From: DATAVB01 sp040414495
GTDB taxonomy: Bacteria; Actinomycetota; Actinomycetes; Mycobacteriales; QHCD01
DNA length: 64,000 nt
Direction: 5' to 3'
NCBI GenBank assembly: GCA_040414495.1
Contig: JBEDUI010000258.1
Coordinates: 1 to 64,000 of the forward strand
Every line of letters begins with the position of its first letter. Positions within the stretch are counted from its first letter, which is position 1. The position numbers were made by a program, and so were the translations under genes. Positions 7,892 to 16,974 of this stretch are shown here, in pieces. The notes beneath the pieces were generated by a model. It saw nothing but the letters and a program-made list of their open reading frames with translations. It did no database searches and was not told where the DNA came from.

Positions 7892-10666
7892 ATGCAAGTT
7901 GCGCGCCGCAGAAGGCGTGTGGAGAAGGCGCACAAACGCTTTCTCGCCCGACTCAACAAACGTCAATTGACGTTTGCCACGGCCGGCGCCGCGAGCCTCG
8001 CGCTCGTCGCCGTTGGCTCTGGCGTCGGGCTCGCGTCGACGACCGCGTTCGGCACCCAACACGTCCGCGAGAACACCAAGAACGGCCTGGTCCTCTCGGA
8101 CGACCAGTACCTCAAGGCGACCGGCACCACCATGGTCGTCAACGACGGCAAGATCATGGCTTCGACGGTCAGCCCCGACGGCAGCCACATGGCCGCGTTG
8201 ACCACCGATGGGGACGACGCGCTGACCATCGTCGACCTGAAGAACTGGAAGGTTCAGCAGAAGATCGGCAGCGGCTCCGCCAACAACCTGAAGATCTCCG
8301 GCAACGACACCGGTCAGGAGGGGCCCACTTACTCCCCCGACGGCAAGTCGCTGTGGATGCCGCGCGCGAACGGCTACACCAAGTTCACGGTGAACGGCGA
8401 CGGTTCGCTCAGCAACCCGGTCGACGTCGCGATCCCGAAGTCGGGCTCGGCCGAGGCGCTGTCCGCGCAGGCCGTGTTCTCGCCTGACGGCTCGACCGTC
8501 TACGCCGCCGTGAATGGCGAGAACCGCGTCGTCGCCATCGACGCGGCGAGCGGGACCATCAAGCAGAGCTGGACGACCGGCACCGCCCCGCGCGACATGG
8601 TGATGATCGGCAGCAAGCTGTACGTGAGCAACGAGGGTGGTCGCCCGGCCGTCGCCGGCGACACCACGATGAACTCGTACGGCACTCAGGTCCCGGCCAA
8701 CGGCGACACCGGTTCGGCCACCACGGGCACTGTCAGCGTCATCGACACGGCCAACCCGAGCGCTACGCCGTCGAGCATCGACGTCGGCCTGCACCCGACG
8801 GCCCTGTACGCCAAGGACGGCACGCTGTTCGTCGCCAACACCTTCAGCAACACCGTGTCGATCATCGACACGTCGAAGAACGCTGTCGTCCAGACCATTT
8901 CGACCCAGCCGTGGCCGGAGGCCAAGGTCGGTTACGAGCCGGACGGCATTACCGTGACGGCCGATGGTCACCTGTTAGTGACGCTGGGCCGGGCCAACGC
9001 GGTCGCCGTGTACAAGTACACCGGCGCGCGCCAGCCGGTTGGCTACGTCGGTCTGCTGCCGACCGGTTACTTCCCGGACGGCATCACGTCCTCGGGTAAC
9101 GACGTACTGGTGGCCAACACCCGCGGCATCGACGCTCAGCGCCCGACGACTGCAGCCGGGGCGGGCACGCATGACACCACGTCGAGCGTGGAGAAGTTCA
9201 CCTTGCCCAGCGATGGCGCCATCAAGGCGGCCACCGCGCAGGTCTTCAAGATGAACGGCTGGACGCCCGACTCGGTCAAATACGCCAGCAAGCAGAGCGC
9301 CCAGAGCGCGAAGCCGGTGGCGATCCCGTCGCAGATCGGTGCCCCGTCGACGATCAAGCACGTGTTCCTGATCGTCAAGGAGAACCGTACGTACGACCAG
9401 GACTACGGCGACATCGCCTCGGGCAACGGCAACCCTGCGTTGGCCCAGTTCGGTGAGAACGTGACGCCGAACCAGCACGCGATGGCCCAGCAGTTCGGCT
9501 TGTACGACAACGCGTACGACCCGGCCACCAACTCGGCCGAGGGTCACAACTGGCTGATGCAGTCCGACAACCCGGAGTACACCGAGTCTTCGGCCGGCGA
9601 GTACACCCGCAGCTACGACACCGAGAACGATGTCCTGGGCCACCAGAGCTCGGGCTTCATCTGGACCGGTGCCGAAGCAGCTGGCCAGTCGGTCAAGGAC
9701 TTCGGCGAATTCCAGTCGGTCGAGCAGAAGCCAGCCGGCGCGACGTGGCAGAACTACTACTGCGACGCCAAGAACATGGAGGCGACCGGCGCCGCCACCC
9801 AGTACCCGATCAAGACCGGCTCGTCGATCCCGTCGCTGAACAAGGTGTCGGTGCAGGGCTTCCCGCTGTTCGACCTCAGCGTTCCGGACATTTACAAGTA
9901 CCAGGTCTGGAAGCAGGACTTCGAGAAGAACGGCCCGGCCAACCTGAACATGTTCTGGCTGTCCAACGACCACACCGGTGGCCCAGTCAACCCGGCCGCC
10001 GGGGTCGCCGACAACGACCTCGCGCTGGGCAAGATCGTTGACACGATCTCGCACAGCAAGTACTGGAAGGACTCGGCGATCTTTGTGGCCGAGGACGACA
10101 GCCAGGCGGGTCTGGACCACGTCGATGGGCACCGGGCGCCGTTCCAGATCATCAGCCCGTACGCCAACCACGGCGTGGTGGACAACCACTACTACTCGCA
10201 GATCACGATGATGCGCACCATCGAGCAGATCCTCGGGATCCACCCGATGAACCAGATGGACAGCGCGGCCACGCCGATGACCACGGCGTTCACCAACACG
10301 CCCAACTACGCGCCATTCAACGCGGTCCCGAACAAGACCTCGCTGACTCTGGGTCTGACCGGTGGCACGCCGTCCTGCGGTCTGGACAATGTCTCGGCCG
10401 CCGACGCCGCGAAGGAGCCCTCGACCACGGTGCCGCAGAGCGAGCAGAAGGTCGCGTCGCAGTGGCAGGAGTGGAGCACCCACCAGCACCTGACCGGGCC
10501 GAACGCAGTGCCCGACTACGCCAACCCGGAGCAGATGAACCGCTGGACCTGGTACCAGACCCACGGTTGGAGCACGCCCTACCCGGGTGACAAGAAGATC
10601 TACGCTCCCAATCAGGTGCCGGGCGCGTACATCCCGTCGAGCGACACTGACGACGGCACCAACTGA
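7892..10666 (+). CDS. YncE-like beta-propeller fused to a phosphoesterase (alkaline phosphatase superfamily)
   Basis: A 924-residue protein. A very basic start (RRRRRVEKAHKRF) and a hydrophobic stretch at about 28-48 indicate a signal peptide or anchor. Residues about 60-470 carry repeated YVTN/YncE-type propeller strands (SPDGSHMAALT, FSPDGSTVYAAV, PDGITVTADGHLLVTLG). Residues about 490-800 form the phosphoesterase domain of the AcpA/phospholipase C family: VKENRTYDQ with Thr in the nucleophile position, SAEGHNWLM, and EDDSQAGLDHVDGHR as metal ligands. Similar fused proteins are known in many bacteria. It should act outside the membrane on a phosphate ester; the substrate is unknown. The ATG at 7892 lies just behind the permease stop. 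Confidence 0.88.
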   Translation: MQVARRRRRVEKAHKRFLARLNKRQLTFATAGAASLALVAVGSGVGLASTTAFGTQHVRENTKNGLVLSDDQYLKATGTTMVVNDGKIMASTVSPDGSHMAALTTDGDDALTIVDLKNWKVQQKIGSGSANNLKISGNDTGQEGPTYSPDGKSLWMPRANGYTKFTVNGDGSLSNPVDVAIPKSGSAEALSAQAVFSPDGSTVYAAVNGENRVVAIDAASGTIKQSWTTGTAPRDMVMIGSKLYVSNEGGRPAVAGDTTMNSYGTQVPANGDTGSATTGTVSVIDTANPSATPSSIDVGLHPTALYAKDGTLFVANTFSNTVSIIDTSKNAVVQTISTQPWPEAKVGYEPDGITVTADGHLLVTLGRANAVAVYKYTGARQPVGYVGLLPTGYFPDGITSSGNDVLVANTRGIDAQRPTTAAGAGTHDTTSSVEKFTLPSDGAIKAATAQVFKMNGWTPDSVKYASKQSAQSAKPVAIPSQIGAPSTIKHVFLIVKENRTYDQDYGDIASGNGNPALAQFGENVTPNQHAMAQQFGLYDNAYDPATNSAEGHNWLMQSDNPEYTESSAGEYTRSYDTENDVLGHQSSGFIWTGAEAAGQSVKDFGEFQSVEQKPAGATWQNYYCDAKNMEATGAATQYPIKTGSSIPSLNKVSVQGFPLFDLSVPDIYKYQVWKQDFEKNGPANLNMFWLSNDHTGGPVNPAAGVADNDLALGKIVDTISHSKYWKDSAIFVAEDDSQAGLDHVDGHRAPFQIISPYANHGVVDNHYYSQITMMRTIEQILGIHPMNQMDSAATPMTTAFTNTPNYAPFNAVPNKTSLTLGLTGGTPSCGLDNVSAADAAKEPSTTVPQSEQKVASQWQEWSTHQHLTGPNAVPDYANPEQMNRWTWYQTHGWSTPYPGDKKIYAPNQVPGAYIPSSDTDDGTN

Positions 10667-10695
10667 TCGCTGATTGATTAGTCACTGATTAAAGG

Positions 10696-10731
10696 CCCCT
10701 GGCCGGCGAAATTCGCCGGCCAGGGGTTTCT
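10696..10731. terminator. Strong terminator between convergent genes
   Basis: CCCCTGGCCGGCG pairs perfectly with CGCCGGCCAGGGG across an AAATT loop, followed by TTTCTCATTT. It ends the ABC/phosphoesterase operon and can also serve the convergent GNAT gene. Confidence 0.85.
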
Positions 10732-10734
10732 CAT

Positions 10735-11427
10735 TTACTTTTTACGGGTGATTTTCCAGATCGAGCCGATCGGGCGTAGGCCAAGGCGTTCCGCTACGTG
10801 TTGGGACGAATAGTTGTCCGCGCTGGTGCTGTAGAAAATGTGCGGACAATGCGGTGCGATCAGGTCGGCCCAGACCGCGGTCGTAGCGGCCGCGTAACCG
10901 CGCTGGCGAAATTCTGTTGCGGTCCAGGTGCCGGCCTCGGCCGCCGTTTCGGTCCGTACCGGCGTATGACAAATCGATACGACGCGATCCTCGTCCAGGA
11001 CCATGGCCCACGGCGCACCCGTTCCGCCGTTGATGAGCTCGAGCCATTCATCTGGTTCCCAGTTGTCTGGGCGTTTGCCGTGCAGCGTTTGTGCGTCCGG
11101 GCTGTCCGATCGGAGCACCGGGATGTCGCCTGCCGCCGGTATGGGTGGCTCGATGTAATAGCTGGGCCCACTGGTCACGGTGAATTCGCCTGGCCCGAGC
11201 AGATCGCGGCATTTACGGAGAATTTCTTGCGGCCTTGATACGGCCTGGTTGCTGATGGCGAGCAGTTGCGCTGCGATGTCGTCGGGTACGTCTTGGCCGA
11301 TCAGCGCGGTTACGCCCTCGGCCGCAATACCGACCGCGAACTGGACCGCGCCCCGGATCCGGCGTCGATCGTCGAGATCGCAGAGCAAAGCCATCTCGAT
11401 GTCCAACAGTTCAAGGTCGCTCGGCAT
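10735..11427 (-). CDS. GNAT family N-acetyltransferase
   Basis: A 230-residue GNAT-fold protein. The catalytic fold is in the second half: strand VVSICHTPVR, then EAGTWTATEFRQRGYAAATTAVWA, whose RQRGYA is the acetyl-CoA pyrophosphate loop, and a final YSTSADNYSSQHVAERLGL, typical of GNAT motif B. The first hundred residues are not recognised. The ATG at 11427 is preferred over a TTG at 11463 that has no ribosome site. The substrate is not predictable. It is convergent with the phosphoesterase operon and divergent from a DinB gene. Confidence 0.8.
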   Translation of the reverse strand: MPSDLELLDIEMALLCDLDDRRRIRGAVQFAVGIAAEGVTALIGQDVPDDIAAQLLAISNQAVSRPQEILRKCRDLLGPGEFTVTSGPSYYIEPPIPAAGDIPVLRSDSPDAQTLHGKRPDNWEPDEWLELINGGTGAPWAMVLDEDRVVSICHTPVRTETAAEAGTWTATEFRQRGYAAATTAVWADLIAPHCPHIFYSTSADNYSSQHVAERLGLRPIGSIWKITRKK

Positions 11428-11508
11428 GACGCCATGCTCGATCCTGCCAGTCTGTGGCCGCAAGGCATTTCTCGTACCGCGCGGCGCTCACTGCTCTAGC
11501 ATCACGAT

Positions 11509-12090
11509 GTGCCCAGTACTCCAATTCATCAGGACGTTCGCGGGTATTTGTCGGAGGCCCGACGCCAGGTTCTGCGGACATTGGATGACCTCGACGACTA
11601 TCAGATCCGGCACCCGATGACGCCCACAGGAACGAACCTGCTCGGCGTCGTCAAGCATCTCATCGGCATCGAGGCCGGCTATCTGGGGATGTGCATCGGT
11701 TACCCATTCGCCGAGCCGCTGCCATGGATCACCAACGATCAAACCGATGCGCCGAATCGCGATATGTGGGCCACCGCCGCCGAGTCACGCGATTACCTCA
11801 CCGAGTTGTATCAACGGGTGTGCAAACACTCGGATCGAGTGCTCGACAGGGTCGGAACCGACGCGGCCGCGACGGTGCCGTGGTGGCCCGAAACATTGCG
11901 ACTGACAACCTCCGGCGCACTGCTGGCGCGGGTAGTGAAGGACACGGCGATGCACGCGGGGCAGTTGCAGGTTCTTCGAGAATTGATCGACGGCCGGGCC
12001 GGTTCCGACCGTGATTCGCTTGGCGATGACCAGTGGTGGCGTGCCTATACGTCGATGCTGGAGGACATCGCTCGTCAATTTCGCCGGTAG
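11509..12090 (+). CDS. DinB / DUF664 family protein
   Basis: A 193-residue four-helix protein of the DinB superfamily. VVKHLIGIEAGYLG and KDTAMHAGQLQVLREL place two histidines as metal ligands, as in DUF664 members and mycothiol-dependent transferases. It starts with GTG at 11509. The function is unknown; members act as thiol-dependent transferases in low-GSH actinobacteria. It is single-gene and convergent with an MFS gene whose stop is four bases away. Confidence 0.83.
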   Translation: MPSTPIHQDVRGYLSEARRQVLRTLDDLDDYQIRHPMTPTGTNLLGVVKHLIGIEAGYLGMCIGYPFAEPLPWITNDQTDAPNRDMWATAAESRDYLTELYQRVCKHSDRVLDRVGTDAAATVPWWPETLRLTTSGALLARVVKDTAMHAGQLQVLRELIDGRAGSDRDSLGDDQWWRAYTSMLEDIARQFRR

Positions 12091-12094
12091 CGCG

Positions 12095-13330
12095 TCATTG
12101 TGCTCGGTGGGCGCGGGTTGCGGCCGGCGTGGCGAAATCCGAGTAGCGCGGCACCCAACGCACCAGTCCCCCGGCGGCGCCGATACCGAGACATCCCAGC
12201 ACGACAGCCGCAACGCCAGGCGCGCTGATCAGAACGACCAACGAGACCAGCAACGGCCCGGCCGCGGTACCACTGTCGCTGAAAAGCCGCCACACCGCGA
12301 GGAATCGGGCCCGCTCGTCGCCCGGAGCCGCATCGGCGGCCAGCGTGAAGATCAGTCCGGCCCCCATGCCCTGCCCGAGGCCCGCGACCATCGCGACCAA
12401 CGCCAGTGACGTAAGGCCGTGCGCCAGCGGGAGCGCCAACATCGCGAGGCCGACCAGCAGAATCGACGGCAGCGCAACGGAAAGCCGTCCGAACCGGTCC
12501 ATGATCGTTCCCGACGGATAAAACAGCAGAACCTCGACCGCACTGGCGATTCCGAAAATGAGACTCGTCGTTTCGGCGCTGATTCCCACGTGGTACGCCC
12601 ACAGCGGAAGGACGGCTTGCCGGCCGGCCTGCACAGCCCGTAACAGTAATACGGTCAATCCCAAGGTAAAGAACAATTTCCGGTGATCGTGCAGCACACG
12701 CCACGCCGATTTGCCGTGCTTCGGGGAAATCGGCCGATCACTGCCGTCGCTCTCGTGCCCGCGCGGAACCAGGGCCAGCACCAGGGCGGCACATGCTGCC
12801 GCTACCGCGGCCAGGTAAAACGCGCCCCGCAGACCGATCAACGCGATCGCCCCGGCGCCGGCGAATGGTCCTATCAGGACACCTAGCCGATGAGATCCGC
12901 CCAGCATCGACATTGCGCGGGCCCGCAACTCCACCGGCACGGCCTCGGTCAAATAGGATTGTCGGGCCAGGTAATACGCCGAATTCGACCAACCAATAAT
13001 CAATAGCGGCGGCCCGAGCACATATAACGAGGGTGCCACCGCACAAATCACCATGCATACCACGCTGATCGCGGCGGCCACCATCATGCAGCGGCGCTCA
13101 CCCAACCGTTCCGCCAGGCGCGCGGCCGGAATGTTCCCCGTAATTTGCCCGAGTCCCGGCAGCGCGGCCATGAACCCGGCCAGCCCGGCGGATGCGCCGA
13201 GATGCAACGCGGTCAGTGCAATGACCGGTGCGATGGCCCCGTTCCCTATTTCGTACACCATCACCGGCGCGAACACGGACGGTGCCATCGACCGCAACGT
13301 CACCCTGACGTCCGTGGTGCCCGTGGTCAT
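12095..13330 (-). CDS. MFS transporter
   Basis: A 411-residue major facilitator protein with about 12 hydrophobic segments. The loop after helix 2 (AARLAERLGERR) is the MFS motif A and the repeat in the second half (GTIMDRFGRLSVALP) is its counterpart. Such 12-helix proteins are mostly drug or metabolite exporters. The gene starts at an ATG at 13330 and has no adjacent regulator. The substrate cannot be assigned. Confidence 0.88.
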   Translation of the reverse strand: MTTGTTDVRVTLRSMAPSVFAPVMVYEIGNGAIAPVIALTALHLGASAGLAGFMAALPGLGQITGNIPAARLAERLGERRCMMVAAAISVVCMVICAVAPSLYVLGPPLLIIGWSNSAYYLARQSYLTEAVPVELRARAMSMLGGSHRLGVLIGPFAGAGAIALIGLRGAFYLAAVAAACAALVLALVPRGHESDGSDRPISPKHGKSAWRVLHDHRKLFFTLGLTVLLLRAVQAGRQAVLPLWAYHVGISAETTSLIFGIASAVEVLLFYPSGTIMDRFGRLSVALPSILLVGLAMLALPLAHGLTSLALVAMVAGLGQGMGAGLIFTLAADAAPGDERARFLAVWRLFSDSGTAAGPLLVSLVVLISAPGVAAVVLGCLGIGAAGGLVRWVPRYSDFATPAATRAHRAQ

Positions 13331-13540
13331 TACGCCGCCGACACAGGACGATCGGGCGGTAACGGCACGACTATGTTCCTTCCTGGGCCGGGAATCCGAG
13401 TTGTGCAGATGCTACTGATCCCGCTCGGGACGGCCAATCGCCATTCCTCGTCGCGCAAACATCATTCTTCAGCGTGCTTTGGCGAAAATTGCCGGTACAC
13501 GGCGATCGCGGGCTCGGCCGCGTCGTGTCAGTATGGGGCC

Positions 13541-13822
13541 ATGTGTCGAAACATCCGGGTCCTGAACAACTTCGAACCGCCCGCCACCAACGACGAGATC
13601 CACGCCGCCGCGCTGCAGTACGTGCGCAAGGTCAGCGGCTCGACCAAGCCGTCCGCCGCCAACGAGGAGGCGTGGAACGAGGCGGTCGAGGAGATCGCGC
13701 ACATCACGGCGCATCTGCTCGATTCGTTGGTGACGACCGCGCCCAAACGCAACCGCGAGGTCGAAGCGGCCAAGGCCAAGGCCCGCGCCGCCAAGCGGTA
13801 CGGCGAGCAAGCCGCCAGCTGA
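13541..13822 (+). CDS. DUF2277 family small protein
   Basis: A 93-residue protein that begins MCRNIRVLNNFEPPAT, the family signature of DUF2277, followed by a helical stretch and a basic tail (KAKARAAKRYGEQ). It is conserved across actinobacteria with unknown function. The ATG at 13541 is chosen because conservation starts there, although the frame is open further upstream. No ribosome site is obvious. Confidence 0.88.
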   Translation: MCRNIRVLNNFEPPATNDEIHAAALQYVRKVSGSTKPSAANEEAWNEAVEEIAHITAHLLDSLVTTAPKRNREVEAAKAKARAAKRYGEQAAS

Positions 13823-13872
13823 GCACTTCCCGTCTGAAGGCGCGCCGAGCAGCTGGACCGTCACCGGACTAT

Positions 13873-13890
13873 GGCGTGTTGCTTAAGTCC
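13873..13890 (+). repeat. Dispersed motif GTGTTGCTTAA, copy 1
   Basis: GGCGTGTTGCTTAAGTCC, in the 245-bp gap between convergent DUF2277 and reductase genes. Near-identical copies occur at 52709-52774 (as an inverted pair) and 56643. The rest of this gap (13891-14067) shows several ATGATC-rich short palindromes and no gene. Confidence 0.55.
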
Positions 13891-14067
13891 TTTGATGATC
13901 GCGATGGCATTCGTACGGAAATCGTTGACGTACGCCATCATGATCATAAACGTTGGTCGAGGCTATCTGCGCAAGTGCTCCACCGATCATGATCGTGAGT
14001 GGATTTGGTACCGAAATCACGGCCAGCCCGACGTTGAAGTTCGGGCCGGCCGCACAATTCCGCGGCG

Positions 14068-14688
14068 TCAGGAATCCTGACCGGTGGGCGACTGATCCCG
14101 GATTTCCTCGTATTCAACCGAACCGGGCGCCTCGGTCGGCGCATAGATCAGGCGAACAACACCGGTGGGAAAGGCTTCGCTCTTCAGCAGCCGCAAGTGG
14201 TAGCTGGGCTCGCCGTCATCGAACAATTTCTTGCCGTGTCGGGCCGCGACCGGATGCACCAGCAGCCGTAATTCGTCAATCAGCCCGGCCGCCAAAAGCT
14301 GCCGTACCACCGAAATCGAGCCCGGGATAAGCACGCCCTTGACCGACGGGTCCTCCTTGAGGGCCCGCGCCGCCGCCACGAGGTCACCCTCGAGCAGCTC
14401 CACGTTCCGCCAGCCCAGATCCGCCTTCTGCCGCGAGACGACAATTTTCCGCATGTCACCGAGCGACTTCGCCAGCTGCGCATCCTCCTCGCCAGCCGCC
14501 TCACGATCGGGCCAGGCGCCAGCGAAACTGTCGTAGGTAACGCGCCCCAGCAGCAACGTGTCAGCGGTGCCGTAATCGTCCATCACCGCCGCGCCCATGG
14601 CGCTGTCGAAATACGGGAAGTGCCAGGTCTCGTCTGGCTCGATGACGCCGTCGAGCGAAATGAACAGAGTTGAAATGATCTTCGCCAT
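14068..14688 (-). CDS. RibD C-terminal / dihydrofolate reductase family protein
   Basis: A 206-residue protein of the RibD-C/DHFR-like family: it begins KIISTLFISLDGVIE, has LLLGRVTYDSFAGAWP (NADPH-binding region), KIVVSRQK and GVLIPGSISVVRQLLAAGLIDEL, all standard blocks of the stand-alone family. Members are NADPH-dependent reductases of unknown substrate, not true folate enzymes. The ATG at 14688 follows GGAAGG. It is divergent from a DinB gene. Confidence 0.9.
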   Translation of the reverse strand: MAKIISTLFISLDGVIEPDETWHFPYFDSAMGAAVMDDYGTADTLLLGRVTYDSFAGAWPDREAAGEEDAQLAKSLGDMRKIVVSRQKADLGWRNVELLEGDLVAAARALKEDPSVKGVLIPGSISVVRQLLAAGLIDELRLLVHPVAARHGKKLFDDGEPSYHLRLLKSEAFPTGVVRLIYAPTEAPGSVEYEEIRDQSPTGQDS

Positions 14689-14839
14689 CGTGCGCTTCCT
14701 TCCGTTATGCGCCGAAACGTACAGGCTGTCGGGTCATCGGCGCGTCGTCCTTTGCCAACGCGTCGTTCAGAACCGGGGCAGATCGACAACCCAGGAAGAA
14801 CTTTCTTCGCGCGTCGAACTTGTGTTCGACATCTTGCGC

Positions 14840-14845
14840 TAACAT
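14840..14845 (+). promoter_or_regulatory. -10 box for a leaderless DinB transcript
   Basis: TAACAT (TANNNT pattern) lies exactly seven bases before the ATG at 14853, the usual position for leaderless actinobacterial genes. No convincing -35 box is seen. Confidence 0.4.
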
Positions 14846-14852
14846 AGCCGGC

Positions 14853-15380
14853 ATGCCTGCTGTCCACCCGTCCGAGAGTCCGCGTACCTTGCGCCCGGCG
14901 CGGGGGGATGAACGTTCGACGATCCTGGCCTTCCTGCAGTGGCACCGGCAAACCTTGGCGCTCAAATGTACCGGGCTGACGCCGAACGACCTCGCGCTCC
15001 GACCGATCCTCATGTCGGAGCTGTCGCTGCTGGGTTTGATGCGGCACGCGGCCGAATCCGAGCGTTTCTGGTTCCGCGGTGTCATGGCCGGCGAAGAGGT
15101 GGGACCCCTGTACTCCTTCCCCGACGGCGCATTCGACGTACCGAACGGGGACGCAAACGCGGATATCGTCAACCAAGCAGTGGAAGCCTGGCGGACCGAG
15201 ATCGCATTCGCCGACCAATTCATCACCACCGCGCCGGACCTCGACGTGACCGGCATCGAATCCGGCGAAGGACCGGTATCCCTGCGCTTTGTGCTGCTGC
15301 ACATGCTCGAGGAATACGCCCGCCACAACGGCCACGCCGATCTGCTCCGCGAGGAAATCGACGGAACGGTCGGCCTGTGA
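14853..15380 (+). CDS. DinB / DUF664 family protein
   Basis: A 175-residue DUF664 protein: LSELSLLGLMRHAAESERFWF and LLHMLEEYARHNGHADLLRE provide the histidines of the DinB metal site. The chosen ATG at 14853 (MPAVHP) has no ribosome site, but TAACAT at 14840-14845 ends seven bases before it, so the message is probably leaderless. The second DinB paralogue in the window; the two are only distantly alike. The function is not known beyond possible thiol-dependent transfer. Confidence 0.85.
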   Translation: MPAVHPSESPRTLRPARGDERSTILAFLQWHRQTLALKCTGLTPNDLALRPILMSELSLLGLMRHAAESERFWFRGVMAGEEVGPLYSFPDGAFDVPNGDANADIVNQAVEAWRTEIAFADQFITTAPDLDVTGIESGEGPVSLRFVLLHMLEEYARHNGHADLLREEIDGTVGL

Positions 15381-15388
15381 ACCGGCCG

Positions 15389-15844
15389 TTATTCCATCGT
15401 TCGCCGGCCAATGTCCTGAGTGGACTCGTGGTAGCTGCGTAGGTAGATGTCGGGGCGCTCCACGTTGCCTCGGAGCATCTCGCGGACCCAGGCGTCGACG
15501 GCATGCGGATCTCTGCGGTGTAACTCATCGAGGTACGCCTGCCGTACCTGCGCGAGCCACAACTTCCCAGCCGGATCCGACTTGTCAAGCAGCAGCGTGG
15601 TCAGCTGCCATCCGTAGCCGATCTGCTGGGTGGGACAGTCGTGCAGGTCGAGTCGCCCGGATCGGTGGTCGCGCCGAACCTTCCACCACAGCAGAGCGCC
15701 AGCCATGATCGCGGCCGCAAAGTAGCCGACCAGTACGTACGGTCCGAATGCCGCGGCGGTCACGATGCCGGCAACTCCGACGACTGCTACCGGAACGACC
15801 AGTGCCACCGGTCGGTGATCTTTCACGTGTCTGCCGCCGAACAT
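15389..15844 (-). CDS. Small two-helix membrane protein, unknown function
   Basis: A 151-residue protein with two hydrophobic helices (about 12-32 and 36-53) followed by a soluble, charged C-terminal half rich in Arg, Asp and Trp. I recognise no family. It is convergent with the DinB gene (stops nine bases apart) and divergent from another membrane protein gene. Codon use matches the neighbours, so it looks like a real gene. Confidence 0.6.
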   Translation of the reverse strand: MFGGRHVKDHRPVALVVPVAVVGVAGIVTAAAFGPYVLVGYFAAAIMAGALLWWKVRRDHRSGRLDLHDCPTQQIGYGWQLTTLLLDKSDPAGKLWLAQVRQAYLDELHRRDPHAVDAWVREMLRGNVERPDIYLRSYHESTQDIGRRTME

Positions 15845-15926
15845 GGACCGCTGCTACCCACAATCCCGTTCGCTACGCGGCCGCACCAATACTTTTGCCG
15901 GCGGCCCGGTCGGGTAACAGCCATCG

Positions 15927-16619
15927 ATGATCAGACAAGAGCCCGCCGTGACCGAACCGTCCACTCGCGACATGACCCGGATCATGCTGCGGCCCCTGGC
16001 AAGCAGCCTGCCGCTTGGCTTTTTCGCGTTCGGTACGGGAACCACACTGCTGACCGCGGTCGAGCTGTCCTGGATACCGCTGGCGCAACAGGCGCTGCTG
16101 TTGCAGCTCGCGTTGATCGTCGTCGTTCCCCTGGAACTGCTGGCCGGCATCCTGGCTTTTCTGGCTCGCGACGGCGGCGCCGCCACCGCATTGGCTTTCC
16201 TGGCGGCGGTCTGGGCCGGCATCGCGGCGATTTCGCTGCAGGGACCACCGGGCGCACGCAGTCCCGTACTCGCGCTGTTTCTGCTGACCATCGCGCCGAT
16301 GATGCTGGGATTCGGCGCGGCGGCACTACGGGGCAAGCCAGCGTTCGCGGTTCTGATTCTGCTGGGTTTCGCCCGATTCACGGTGACCGGGCTTTATCAG
16401 GCCATCGGCGGACACGGACTCGAACTGACCGCCGGCTGGCTCGGCGTGCCGCTCGCTGTGGTGGCGATGTACGGCGGTTTCGCGTTGCTGTTGGAGGACA
16501 CCTCGGGGCGGGCCGTGCTGCCGATCGGTCGCACCGGGGCGGCGCGGCTGCCGGGCGGCGCCCTGGGTGAGCATCTCGACCGCACCACTGAGGAGGCCGG
16601 TGTCCGTTCCCAGCTCTAA
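15927..16619 (+). CDS. Multi-pass membrane protein, unknown function
   Basis: A 230-residue protein with six or seven hydrophobic segments across its length and a short polar tail. It resembles the GPR1/FUN34/YaaH-type layout (LPLGFFAFGTGTTLLT near the start) but I do not claim that family. The ATG at 15927 gives the longest form; a GTG at 15948 is an alternative. The gene stops just before the SDR remnant on the other strand. Confidence 0.65.
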   Translation: MIRQEPAVTEPSTRDMTRIMLRPLASSLPLGFFAFGTGTTLLTAVELSWIPLAQQALLLQLALIVVVPLELLAGILAFLARDGGAATALAFLAAVWAGIAAISLQGPPGARSPVLALFLLTIAPMMLGFGAAALRGKPAFAVLILLGFARFTVTGLYQAIGGHGLELTAGWLGVPLAVVAMYGGFALLLEDTSGRAVLPIGRTGAARLPGGALGEHLDRTTEEAGVRSQL

Positions 16620-16624
16620 GGGCC

Positions 16625-16870
16625 TTACTTGGACTTGCCGGGCTCTGCCATCCGGCAGTGCGCCGCTGCCTTCAGGCTGTCGGGCAGAACCTTGTTCATC
16701 ATTTCCTGGGCCTTGGTTTTCACCGACCCGGCCACAACCCTTGGTTCGCCCTTCATGAGCGCCTCGAAGCCCTGCCTCGCAACCTGTTCCGGATAGTCCT
16801 TTTCGGACTGTCCACCCGGGTGTCGTCCATTTCGGCCGGTGGAAGAAATTGGTTTCGGTGACCAGCCGAC
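16625..16870 (-). pseudogene. 3' remnant of a short-chain dehydrogenase gene
   Basis: The last sixty codons (PEQVARQGFEALMKGEP, then RVVAGSVKTKAQEMMNKVLP, ending in RRMAEPG-like residues) match the C-terminal end of the classical SDR subgroup seen in many actinobacteria. Upstream the match continues in two other frames: AEMDDTRV at about 16820 and VTETNFFH at about 16850, which in intact proteins form one run. So at least two frameshifts are present and the cofactor-binding N-terminus with its TGxxxGIG motif is missing. The neighbouring zinc dehydrogenase starts 105 bp away, divergent. Confidence 0.75.
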
Positions 16871-16974
16871 GCTATTGCGGCCCAGGCCGTGGATTATCCC
16901 GCTGGTTTGATCCGGCCCATAGCGGGCAACCACGCGCCAACTGAGCCATGCGAAATTCGGAAGGGGACTCGCCA

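Noticed and set aside
8975..10564. A 529-codon frame antisense to the phosphoesterase gene
   Set aside because: Low-complexity Arg/Val/Leu composition typical of a shadow frame; the sense gene has clear motifs.
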